NCBI RefSeq assembly: GCF_938030685.1
Contig: NZ_CALHHX010000109.1
Location: forward strand, 1 to 15,636
Source of the DNA: an uncultured Campylobacter sp.
GTDB taxonomy: Bacteria > Campylobacterota > Campylobacteria > Campylobacterales > Campylobacteraceae
Length of the DNA stretch: 15,636 nt
Direction: 5' to 3'
Position 1 is the stretch's first letter. Each line of letters starts with the position of its first letter. The position numbers and the translations under genes are program-made. The notes beneath the pieces were generated by a model that saw only the letters and a program-made list of their open reading frames with translations, was not told the DNA's origin and searched no databases. Shown piece after piece: positions 1-6,526 of this stretch.

Positions 1-2029
1 AAAGCGCGGCTAAAAATATCACGACGCTCATCCCAAAACCGATGAAAAGCGCACTTGCGACGCTAAGCGCGAAGCTTCCGAGGCTGAAGGCAAGCACGAA
101 AATAAGGATCGTGCCGGGGCAGGGCACAAGCGCCGCTGCAAGCGCGATAAGCCACTCGCGACCTTTCTCGCCGCCGCCAGTCGCGCCATTTTGCAGCGAG
201 CGAGACGAGGGTTGGTTTTTGAAATTTGTAGAATTTAAAGCCTTTTTTTGCTCGTTTTGGCTAGGCGAGTTTTCTTGTAAATTTGCGGTTAAATTTGAAT
301 CCGAATTTAGCTCTGCCGTTGCGGCGCCTAAATTTTTAGCATCCAAATACTGCGCGGATTCGCCGCTTTGGATATTAAATTTAGAAAATTTATAACTCTT
401 TGACGCTACGTGAGCGGAATCCCTGGTGTTTGCAAATGCCGTATTTTTTAAGTGCGCGTCCGTTTCTGCGGTGTTTGCGGCGGAAGCGCAAGCGGCGCAG
501 GAGCAGCCCGCATCGTGGCGAGCGCCCGACGATCTTACGCGGCGAGCTTTGTCGTAGATGATGAGCGCAGTTATGACGATGATCAGAAGCGCCGAAATTT
601 TCGTGGTGATCGAGGCGGAGTTTGCAGAGACGAGCCCTGCGACATTTTGCAGTACGAACATGCTCGCGCTTACTAAAACGAGCGCTCCTAGTACGTGTAG
701 AAGCCCGATTTTAAGGGCAAATCCGAAGGCTTTGACGTAGCTGCCGCCATGGGCTAGGAAATAGCTCGCCGTTAGCAGCTTCGCGTGCCCAGGACCCGCC
801 GCGTGGAAAAAGCCGTATATGAAAGAAAGCGCCAAGACCCATAGGATGGTGCTCGCGCTTGCATGCTCGCTGCTTGCGCGAAACGCCGTTTTGAGACTTT
901 TCATAAAATCCATCGTCTTTTGCGCGACAAATCCCAGCGAGACCTCTTTGTGCTGCTCGCTTGAAATCTCGTCGCTACCGGATGTGGCGCCGTTTTTGCT
1001 CGCGCTATTTTGCTCTAAATTTAAAGAACTCTCCTCGGGCGGTGTCGCGAGATTTTGCGTAGAATGCACGGAATTTAAAGAATTATCTCGCCTCGCAGCA
1101 AAATTTTCGCTCACGCCTTTATCTGCAAGCGCCGTAGAATTTGCGGGACCACCTTTTGCTTGCGCGTCCTTTTTGGCGGCTTTATTGATCTGCGCGATAG
1201 CATCCGAAGCGGCGATATTTTTTTGCGCCTCCGCAGTCGCCTCCGAAACTATGTCGCCGACGGATCTTTGGTTTGATCTGCGTGCTGAGCTGGAATTCGG
1301 TTTAGCTTGGCCGCCTTGCACAAGTTTATCCTCTGAGCTCGCAAGGCTCTGCTGGCTAGATGCAAGACCGCTCTGCGTTAAATCAGAGCTCGGCGCGCTT
1401 GAAATCGGCGGTTTTTTATCTGCGATCTTTGGCTTTTCGCCGCTAAATTCTATAAAAGTGGTGGCTAAATTTGAATTAGGCTTCGCTACAAAGCCCTCGC
1501 CCAGATTAATGGGCTTATCGTCAAGCATTTTGAAATTGAAAAATCCCTGATCGTCGTTAATGGAAATTTTAAGAACGCGACCGTTTCGCAGCTCGAAGCC
1601 GACCTTTTGATCAAATTCAAACACGAGTCTGCCCTTTTTGATGAGGCTTATTGCGTTTTTAAAATTTCCCTTGATCTGCGTGCCTACGAGGTTGCTAAGC
1701 GCAGGCTTTGCGTTTTTTGGCGCTTGATCGTAGAATTCCGCCTCGCAAAGATAGTTTTTGGGGGTTAGATAATCGGTCATCGCCTTAGTTATCTCGGCAA
1801 GCTCGCTATTTTCAAGCTTGCCGTTGGAATTTATATCGTAGGTCTGCATTATGACGTCGGTAAAATTTTGAGAGAAAAGCCACGAAAAATGCAGGCTCAC
1901 GATCTTGCCGTCTTGTGCGACAGGGGTAATGCTAACGTGCGCAGTAGGCGTGTATAGGGCGCACAGAGCGCACGCAAATATCCGCGAGCTAAAGATCGCG
2001 GATAAAAGTAAAATTTTAATAAATTTCAT
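1..2029 (-). CDS. DUF1007-like domain fused to NicO-family nickel/cobalt permease (3' end cut by window)
   Basis: An uninterrupted leftward frame of 676 codons runs from an ATG at 2029 off the left edge. Residues 1-19 are a signal peptide (MKFIKILLLS...IFA). Residues ~20-190 resemble DUF1007 (COG3683), with HV near the N terminus, SWLFSQNF, and an EF-hand-like DINSNGKLENSEL. A Ser/Ala/Asn-rich linker covers ~190-385. The membrane part then starts with FFHAAGPGHAK near residue 405, the H..GPGH.K signature of NicO/RcnA proteins, followed by two more hydrophobic segments to ~495. A polar loop of ~120 residues holds a CSCAAC cluster, and the membrane part resumes with LVPCPGT near 635. NicO proteins move Ni or Co, as efflux (RcnA) or uptake; the direction here is unknown. 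Only 3 bases separate its ATG from the znuA stop, with GGAG at 2044-2047 inside znuA, so the two are probably translationally coupled. The family call is firm; substrate is inference. Confidence 0.85.
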   Translation of the reverse strand, partial: MKFIKILLLSAIFSSRIFACALCALYTPTAHVSITPVAQDGKIVSLHFSWLFSQNFTDVIMQTYDINSNGKLENSELAEITKAMTDYLTPKNYLCEAEFYDQAPKNAKPALSNLVGTQIKGNFKNAISLIKKGRLVFEFDQKVGFELRNGRVLKISINDDQGFFNFKMLDDKPINLGEGFVAKPNSNLATTFIEFSGEKPKIADKKPPISSAPSSDLTQSGLASSQQSLASSEDKLVQGGQAKPNSSSARRSNQRSVGDIVSEATAEAQKNIAASDAIAQINKAAKKDAQAKGGPANSTALADKGVSENFAARRDNSLNSVHSTQNLATPPEESSLNLEQNSASKNGATSGSDEISSEQHKEVSLGFVAQKTMDFMKSLKTAFRASSEHASASTILWVLALSFIYGFFHAAGPGHAKLLTASYFLAHGGSYVKAFGFALKIGLLHVLGALVLVSASMFVLQNVAGLVSANSASITTKISALLIIVITALIIYDKARRVRSSGARHDAGCSCAACASAANTAETDAHLKNTAFANTRDSAHVASKSYKFSKFNIQSGESAQYLDAKNLGAATAELNSDSNLTANLQENSPSQNEQKKALNSTNFKNQPSSRSLQNGATGGGEKGREWLIALAAALVPCPGTILIFVLAFSLGSFALSVASALFIGFGMSVVIFLAAL

Positions 2030-2032
2030 CAA

Positions 2033-2959
2033 CTACAAATTTTCTCCGAAAACGTCGATCGTCTTTTTCATCGTCTTGTACCAATCTAGCGGCAGCTGAT
2101 CGATCTCCATTACCTTTGCGCCTGTTTGCGCGGCGATAGTTTGCGCTGCCTTTTTGGAAAACTGCGGTGCGACGAAAATCACCTTGATCTTTTCCTCTTT
2201 GGCTTCCTCGATTAGCTCAGCCAAATCCGCAGGCTTAGGCTCTTTGCCCTCTACTTCGACTGCGATCTGCTCCAAATCGTATCGGTGCGCGAAATAGCCC
2301 CAAGACGGATGATAAACCATAAATTTCTTTCCCTTGACGCCCGCTAATTTCTGCTTTGCGTAATCGTCTAGCTCGTCAAGCTTTTTAGCAAATTTATCGA
2401 AATTTGCTTCATAAATTTTAGCATTCTTAGGATACTGTTTGGTTAACGCGTCTTTAATATTTTTAGCTTGAATTTTTACAAGCTGCGGATCGAGCCATAT
2501 ATGTGGGTCTAAGCCGCCGTGATGGTGATGGTGCTCGTGCGCCTCGTGGTCTTTGTCGCCATGCTCATGATGCGCGTCATGATCGTGATCATCGTGATGT
2601 GCGCTATGATCATGTTCGTCGTGATGGTGATGCTCTGCCATAGCCATTTTGGTAATGCCATCTTCTGTGCGGATTATCTTCATCTTCGGATACGATGCGG
2701 CAAGCTTTGGTAGCCAGACTTCATCAAATTCTATACCGACTGCAAAATACAGATCGCTATTTTCTAGCATTTTCATCTCCGAAGGCTTAGGCTCGTATGT
2801 GTGCGGATCGGCGCCTTTGCCGACCATCGTATTTACCTGCAAAGTATCACCTGCGATCTGTTCAACAAAATACTTCGTAGGAAGTATGGTCGTGGTGACC
2901 GTAGGTTTGGCGAATGCTACGCAACTAGCTGCTAAAAGCGTGAAAACAAGCTTTTTCAT
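2033..2959 (-). CDS. znuA: Zinc ABC transporter substrate-binding protein ZnuA with His-rich loop
   Basis: A 308-residue periplasmic cluster A-I metal-binding protein that would deliver Zn2+ to a ZnuBC transporter. The signal peptide is residues 1-17, ending AFA before KPTVTT. Family motifs are DPHTYEPKPSEM (H53), DPHIWLDP (H153), VYHPSWGYFAHR (H217) and EIDQLP (D286), which supply the expected metal ligands. Between H110 and H147 there are 20 histidines in 38 residues, mixed with Asp and Glu: the charged flexible loop typical of zinc-specific members. A TTG fifteen bases upstream at 2974 is in frame, but the ATG at 2959 has an excellent AAAGGAAT ribosome site and starts a proper signal peptide, so I chose 2959. 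It is divergent from a Fur-family gene and first in an operon with the NicO fusion. No znuB or znuC lies in the window; they could be beyond the left edge or elsewhere. Confidence 0.93.
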   Translation of the reverse strand: MKKLVFTLLAASCVAFAKPTVTTTILPTKYFVEQIAGDTLQVNTMVGKGADPHTYEPKPSEMKMLENSDLYFAVGIEFDEVWLPKLAASYPKMKIIRTEDGITKMAMAEHHHHDEHDHSAHHDDHDHDAHHEHGDKDHEAHEHHHHHGGLDPHIWLDPQLVKIQAKNIKDALTKQYPKNAKIYEANFDKFAKKLDELDDYAKQKLAGVKGKKFMVYHPSWGYFAHRYDLEQIAVEVEGKEPKPADLAELIEEAKEEKIKVIFVAPQFSKKAAQTIAAQTGAKVMEIDQLPLDWYKTMKKTIDVFGENL

Positions 2960-2986
2960 AAAATTCCTTTCCAAAAAAATTGCGGA

Positions 2987-3017
2987 AGTATATCAAAAGC
3001 AACTTAGTTGCAACTTA
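2987..3017 (-). promoter_or_regulatory. znuA promoter with Zur/Fur-like operator
   Basis: On the minus strand TGATATACTT provides a TATACT -10 box (2992-2987) about 30 bases before the znuA ATG. Just upstream, GCAACTTA occurs twice (2999-3006 and 3010-3017), 11 bases apart or one helical turn, and the middle forms the perfect palindrome AGTTGCAACT (3006-3015). That position covers the spacer/-35 area of znuA and precedes the divergent Fur-like gene, as expected of a shared operator. The -10 box and repeats are visible; the binding protein is inferred. Confidence 0.5.
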
Positions 3018-3040
3018 ATATAAATTTATCTAAATTTCGC

Positions 3041-3046
3041 TATCAT
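3041..3046 (+). promoter_or_regulatory. Possible -10 box of the Fur-like gene
   Basis: TATCAT sits 27 bases before the Fur-like ATG in an AT-rich stretch, a reasonable Campylobacter -10. An alternative is the TAATATAAA stretch around 3016-3024. Neither has a recognisable -35, as is usual in this genus. Weak call. Confidence 0.3.
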
Positions 3047-3072
3047 CGCTTAAATTTTAAAAAAGGCGTAAA

Positions 3073-3426
3073 ATGGATCCCAAAGATTTTTTAGCGAGTC
3101 ACGATATCGCTCCTACAGCGCTTAGAGTGCATATCGTGCAGATCCTAAGCGAGAAAAAATGCCCGGTAAGCTATGATGAACTAGTAGAACAAACGGGTGC
3201 GAATAAAACCACGATATATCGCAATATAGCGCTTTTGGAAGAAAAAAATTTGATAATTACCAGCGAAAATAATCATAAAAGCTTTTATGAGCTCACCGAC
3301 GGCGCAAAAGCGTATTTTGTCTGCGAAAACTGCCATAAAATGGAGGAGATTTCGATGCCAGCTTTGCCACAAAAAAATGTCAAAAGTGTACTCGTGCGAG
3401 GATTGTGCGACGAATGCGGCGGCTGA
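3073..3426 (+). CDS. Short Fur-family metalloregulator (Zur-like by context)
   Basis: A 117-residue Fur-family repressor. Residues ~10-66 form the winged helix, with TALRVHIVQIL and the recognition-helix region TGANKTTIYRNIALL. The C-terminal part keeps two CxxC pairs, C84/C87 (CENC) and C112/C115 (CDEC), which hold the structural zinc in this family. It is shorter than typical Fur or PerR (about 140-160 residues) and lacks the HHHDH stretch before the first CxxC; H68 and H88 are the nearby histidines. Such proteins repress metal-uptake genes when loaded with metal. Standing back to back with znuA, 113 bases from its start, it is best read as a zinc-responsive (Zur-like) regulator, but sequence alone cannot separate Zur from other Fur subtypes. 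The start has AAAAGGCG just upstream. A pyridine-rich ligand set or peroxide sensing is not suggested by anything visible. Confidence 0.85.
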   Translation: MDPKDFLASHDIAPTALRVHIVQILSEKKCPVSYDELVEQTGANKTTIYRNIALLEEKNLIITSENNHKSFYELTDGAKAYFVCENCHKMEEISMPALPQKNVKSVLVRGLCDECGG

Positions 3427-3521
3427 GGCGGGAAATTTAATAAAAAGCGCTCAAAGAAACTTAGCTAAAACGCTAGGGCAAAATTTAACCGATTTTTAAC
3501 GGATTTTTATAAAACAAACGA

Positions 3522-3527
3522 TATAAT
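3522..3527 (+). promoter_or_regulatory. -10 box (TATAAT) for the 146-residue gene
   Basis: A perfect TATAAT lies 34 bases before the GTG start at 3561, preceded by the T-rich stretch GGATTTTTATAAAAC instead of a defined -35, the usual Campylobacter sigma-70 pattern. It shows that the gene has its own promoter rather than depending on the upstream Fur-like gene. Confidence 0.6.
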
Positions 3528-3560
3528 CCGAGCGTTTCATATTTTAAAAGGGAAAATTTA

Positions 3561-4001
3561 GTGAATAAAAACGATACGATAAAAGCAATAGAGAAGTTTG
3601 TAAGTTCTCAAGAAATGACGATGTTTCGCCTGAAAAAGGGTATCTACGGCGATGCGATGAAAAACCTGGATCAGGTTTTTACGCCGTATAAGGAGTTTGC
3701 CGAGTTTTTCAAAAATCCCGCAAATAGACTGCAAGAGCTGTTAGGCAACATCGCGTACGAATCGATTTTAAACTACACTGAAGCAGGGCTATCACACTGT
3801 GAGAAGATCCACTCGATCTATTTTGCGGAATCCAAAGGATTTTTCAAAAGCGGGCTAAAGTATATCGAGCCTGATGCGACCGCGAGAGAAAGAGCCAAGA
3901 GCTATTACGACAAATTGCTGGAAAATAATGAGAAGCTTAACGAATATATCGATATCGGCTTGCAAAGGCTACATGGCTTAGAAGCGAAGGTTTTTGAGTA
4001 G
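3561..4001 (+). CDS. Helical protein of unknown function, 146 residues
   Basis: I do not recognise this protein. It starts at GTG with a good ribosome site (AAAGGGAAA, spacing about 7) and a TATAAT box upstream, and the translation has sensible codon use throughout, so it is very probably real. There is no signal peptide or membrane segment. It is rich in Lys, Glu and aromatic residues, and the pattern predicts almost all alpha helix: roughly 1-50 with FRLKKGIYGDAMKNLDQVF, 52-95 with YKEFAEFFKNPANRLQELL, and 100-146 with YYDKLLENNEKLNEYIDIGL. It has a single Cys (C79, in SHCEKIHSIYF). Overall it resembles a small soluble helical-bundle or phasin-like protein, but I see no diagnostic motif. 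It is a single-gene unit: about 850 bases without genes follow, and the Fur-like gene ends 134 bases earlier. Confidence 0.75.
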   Translation: MNKNDTIKAIEKFVSSQEMTMFRLKKGIYGDAMKNLDQVFTPYKEFAEFFKNPANRLQELLGNIAYESILNYTEAGLSHCEKIHSIYFAESKGFFKSGLKYIEPDATARERAKSYYDKLLENNEKLNEYIDIGLQRLHGLEAKVFE

Positions 4002-4790
4002 GCTAGGTTAGCTTTGGGATTTGATTTGCGCGGCGAAATTCTATCGCAAATTCTTGGCGCTTAAAATTCTATGATTAAATTTCATACCTTTTACAGATTT
4101 CACTTATACTATTTAATTCCGCGTTAGCGCCGCTTTTAATTGCACATATGGTAATAGGGCGGCTTGAGCAATTCCGTGGCGGTAGGCATTATCCGATACG
4201 ATCAAAGAAATAATCTAAATTTTTAAAGCTCAACGAAGCGGGTTAAAATAAGCAAGCTTGGCTAAATTCCGTGGAAGCGACTAAAGCAGGCTCTAACATA
4301 AACTAGTGCTTAGTTGGAGGTATGAATTTAAAATTTCGCGGTTAACGCGAACGAGAATTTAAAATTCTAGCGCTACTTTAGATTCCTTCGAAATGCAGAA
4401 TTTTAAAGTAGGTATTGCGCCCGCAATAAGCAAAACGCAAGATTTGAAATTTTCTAAAAATGCTCGCTGCAAAGTAAAAATTTAAGAGCCAGGCTGCAGG
4501 GCGACGCAGCGTAAATTTTAATTTACTCTGTAGCGCAAAAGTGCATTCAGCAAGAAATATTTTGGAAGCGGAAGGGGCGATAGAGAGCCGAGATGAGTTA
4601 TATTTATCGTGCTAATTGCATTATAGATATCTACAGTTATGTAGCCGATACGTAAAAATTATTTAGAGGTGTCAAGGTGGGAGCGTGCGGTATAAATTTT
4701 AACTCGTTTTGGCGCGCTGTTTTTATTTATCGCGCGCGGCAAATTTAAGCGGTTAAACTTATTGCGATTAGAAAATTCTAAACGCAGATT
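4002..4790. other. Gene-free interval
   Basis: No frame here combines length, a ribosome site and protein-like composition. It holds many AAATTTAAA/GAATTTAAAATTC words and small dyads: CGCG-GTTAA-CGCG (4338-4350), CTACTTTA/TAAAGTAG (4373-4380 with 4404-4411) and TATTGC-gccc-GCAATA (4413-4428). I see no tRNA. It could be decayed coding sequence. Confidence 0.5.
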
Positions 4791-4857
4791 AAAGCTTAGC
4801 GGCGAAATCAGCCTTCCTAGCACTCTGCTGCATCTTAATTTCGCCGCTAAGAACTTT
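4791..4857 (-). terminator. Strong hairpin after the DUF465 gene, probable terminator
   Basis: CTTAGCGGCGAAAT (4795-4808) pairs perfectly with ATTTCGCCGCTAAG (4838-4851). AAAG/CTTT (4791-4794 with 4854-4857) extends the stem across a two-base bulge. The structure starts at the DUF465 stop codon, where a terminator would be expected. The loop is long (29 bases) and the T-run on the minus strand is short (CTTTAAT), so termination is likely but not textbook. Confidence 0.5.
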
Positions 4858-5086
4858 ATTTATCTGCCTTTTCGGCTTTATATTGCGCTAGCAAGCTGCC
4901 TAGCTCATCTTTTATGCGAAGCTTTTCTTTCTTCATCGCATCAATCTCCAGATCGCTCATATGCACTCTGCCGGCCTGCGCGTCGGCGATCTTGTGATCC
5001 AGCTCGTCGTGCTTCTCAAAAAGCGAATCAAATCGTGCGTTTTTGCCTTTTAACTCAGTGATTAAATCTCTGTATTCATGAAACAT
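4856..5086 (-). CDS. DUF465 / YdcH-family small protein
   Basis: A 76-residue cytosolic protein of the DUF465 (YdcH) family, a widespread two-helix coiled-coil hairpin of unknown function. Visible family traits are the MFHEYRDLITELKGKN start, the central FEKHDELDHKIADAQAGR, and the second helix EIDAMKKEKLRIKDEL with alternating charge; the tail is Lys/Ala-rich. An in-frame start 36 bases earlier at 5122 exists, but the ATG at 5086 has AAAGGAG eight bases upstream and matches the family N terminus. A TATACT -10 box (5118-5113) and a hairpin after the stop make it a single-gene unit. As I recall, a small conserved gene also sits next to rpmB in C. jejuni, so this may be a syntenic relic of that order, here separated from rpmB by argJ and a channel gene. 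Confidence 0.88.
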   Translation of the reverse strand: MFHEYRDLITELKGKNARFDSLFEKHDELDHKIADAQAGRVHMSDLEIDAMKKEKLRIKDELGSLLAQYKAEKADK

Positions 5087-5112
5087 GCCTACTCCTTTGA
5101 AAAATTTATTTA

Positions 5113-5118
5113 AGTATA
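5113..5118 (-). promoter_or_regulatory. -10 box of the DUF465 gene
   Basis: TGATATACTT on the minus strand, 27 bases before the ATG at 5086, is the same extended -10 string found before znuA. It fits an independent promoter. Confidence 0.5.
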
Positions 5119-5255
5119 TCAATAAAGCGCTTAAAACCTAATTTTAGCTATCAAATTTAGACTGAATTTCACGCATGAGATTCCAGATTTTAAGAGGTAG
5201 AATTTTTAGCCTTTAAAAATTTAAAACAGGCAAATTTAAATGATAAAATTTTAAG

Positions 5256-5277
5256 AGCAGAGCTTTAAAGCCCTGCT
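5256..5277 (-). terminator. Probable terminator of the rpmB-channel-argJ operon
   Basis: On the minus strand AGCAG/CTGCT arms flank the palindrome GCTTTAAAGC, with one mismatch between, and are followed by CTTAAAATTTTATC. It lies 56 bases past the argJ stop. The T-tract is interrupted, so confidence is moderate. Confidence 0.45.
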
Positions 5278-5332
5278 GCTATTCGCTATTTTCGAGACGA
5301 GATTTTTAGGTTATGAAGCGAGCTGTGAATCT

Positions 5333-6526
5333 TTATGATCTATAATCGGCGTTGATTTTTACGTAGTCGTAGCTAAGATCGCAGCCGTATGCGCTAAACT
5401 CGCCGTCTCCGAGCCCTAAATCGCACCAGATCGTAAAGCTTTTTTGCTGCATCACGGCGTGAGCCGCAGCCTCGCGCGCGGCGTCCAGCTCGCGATTTTG
5501 CGCATCATAAAGCAGCACGTCGTCGTATTTGATACGCAGCTTTTCTTCATCGCATTCGATGCCGCAGGCGCCTATGGTCGAGGCTATGCGACCCCAATTC
5601 GGATCTTCGCCGAAGATCGCCGTTTTAACAAGCGGCGAATTGCTTAGCGCCTTCGCCGCCGTGCGAGCGTCTTCGGCATTTGCGGCACCGCTTACTTTAA
5701 ATCGCACCAGCTTGGTTGCGCCTTCGCCGTCTTTTACCAGCATCAGCGCAAGCTCGCGCGTCAGGGTGTTTAGTGCGGACGCGAAAGCGTCCTTTTCATA
5801 GGCGCATTTCGCGCTGCAGCAGAGCATAATCGTATCGTTGGTGGAGGTGTCGCCGTCGACGCTTACTGTGTTGAAACTCTGCTCCGCCGCTTTTTTTAGC
5901 AGCTCGTCCATATCCGCGCGTGGGATTTTTGCGTCGGTTAGGACGAAGCAGAGCATGGTCGCAAGCGCGGGATTGATCATGCCTGCGCCCTTGCAAACGG
6001 CCGCGATGTGAAATTTCTCGCCGTTTTCTAAAGAAATTTCATATGCAAGCTCCTTTTTTATCGTATCTGTCGTCATAATGGCGGTGGCTAGGGCGTCCGA
6101 GTTTCGCGCCGAGAGGTTAAAATTTTGCGCGGCGGCGATAATTTTTTCCTTTTTAAGGCGGTATCCGATGACGCCGGTGGAGCTCATGATGGGGTTTATC
6201 AGAGAGATTTTTTTGCCAAGCTCGCTAAAAATTTCATCGATATCGGCGATTCCTTGCTCTCCGGTCATCGAGTTTGCGTTTTTAGAATTTACGAGGATAA
6301 AATTTGTTTTAAGCTCCCCGCCCGCGCGCTCTTGCGCCCTTTTGAAATGCCTAATCGGCGCGGCTTGAAATTTATTGCTCGTAAAGATCGCGCTTACGGC
6401 AAAGGGCTCGTCCGCGCGGATAAATCCCAGATCGTTCCCCTGTTTTTTAAAACCCGAATTTATGCCGTCAAAATAAAAGCCCTCGACGTTTTGCAAACCG
6501 CCCTCAAGCTTAGTTATTTTAAACAT
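5333..6526 (-). CDS. argJ: ArgJ, bifunctional ornithine acetyltransferase / N-acetylglutamate synthase
   Basis: A 397-residue ArgJ, the usual family length. The enzyme moves the acetyl group from N-acetylornithine to glutamate, recycling it within arginine synthesis; some members also use acetyl-CoA. Visible landmarks are NSKNANSMTGEQG (80-92), the oxyanion-hole region SSTGVIG (115-121), ALATML with T190, the nucleophile and self-cleavage site, and GEDPNWGR in the beta chain. ArgJ is made as one chain that cuts itself before that Thr into alpha and beta subunits. The ATG at 6526 follows AGGAG by seven bases and overlaps the end of the potassium-channel gene by eight bases, so translation is coupled. 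Whether this copy is mono- or bifunctional cannot be read from the sequence. There is no other arginine gene in the window. Confidence 0.96.
   Translation of the reverse strand: MFKITKLEGGLQNVEGFYFDGINSGFKKQGNDLGFIRADEPFAVSAIFTSNKFQAAPIRHFKRAQERAGGELKTNFILVNSKNANSMTGEQGIADIDEIFSELGKKISLINPIMSSTGVIGYRLKKEKIIAAAQNFNLSARNSDALATAIMTTDTIKKELAYEISLENGEKFHIAAVCKGAGMINPALATMLCFVLTDAKIPRADMDELLKKAAEQSFNTVSVDGDTSTNDTIMLCCSAKCAYEKDAFASALNTLTRELALMLVKDGEGATKLVRFKVSGAANAEDARTAAKALSNSPLVKTAIFGEDPNWGRIASTIGACGIECDEEKLRIKYDDVLLYDAQNRELDAAREAAAHAVMQQKSFTIWCDLGLGDGEFSAYGCDLSYDYVKINADYRS

Noticed and set aside
819..1550. 243-codon plus-strand frame
   Set aside because: It lies opposite the linker and membrane parts of the NicO fusion, whose signal peptide and motifs are clear; the plus-strand product is Ser/Ala/Leu-rich with no family trait.
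2519..2713. Plus-strand frame rich in Met, Val and Ile that looks like a membrane peptide
   Set aside because: It is the complement of the His/Asp codons of the ZnuA loop (CAT, GAT, CAC read backwards); no ribosome site.
3287..3499. Overlapping frame at the end of the Fur-like gene that also encodes a CxxC (SCEDCATNAA), suggesting a frameshift
   Set aside because: The main frame already ends with VRGLCDECGG, supplying the second CxxC, so no frameshift is needed.
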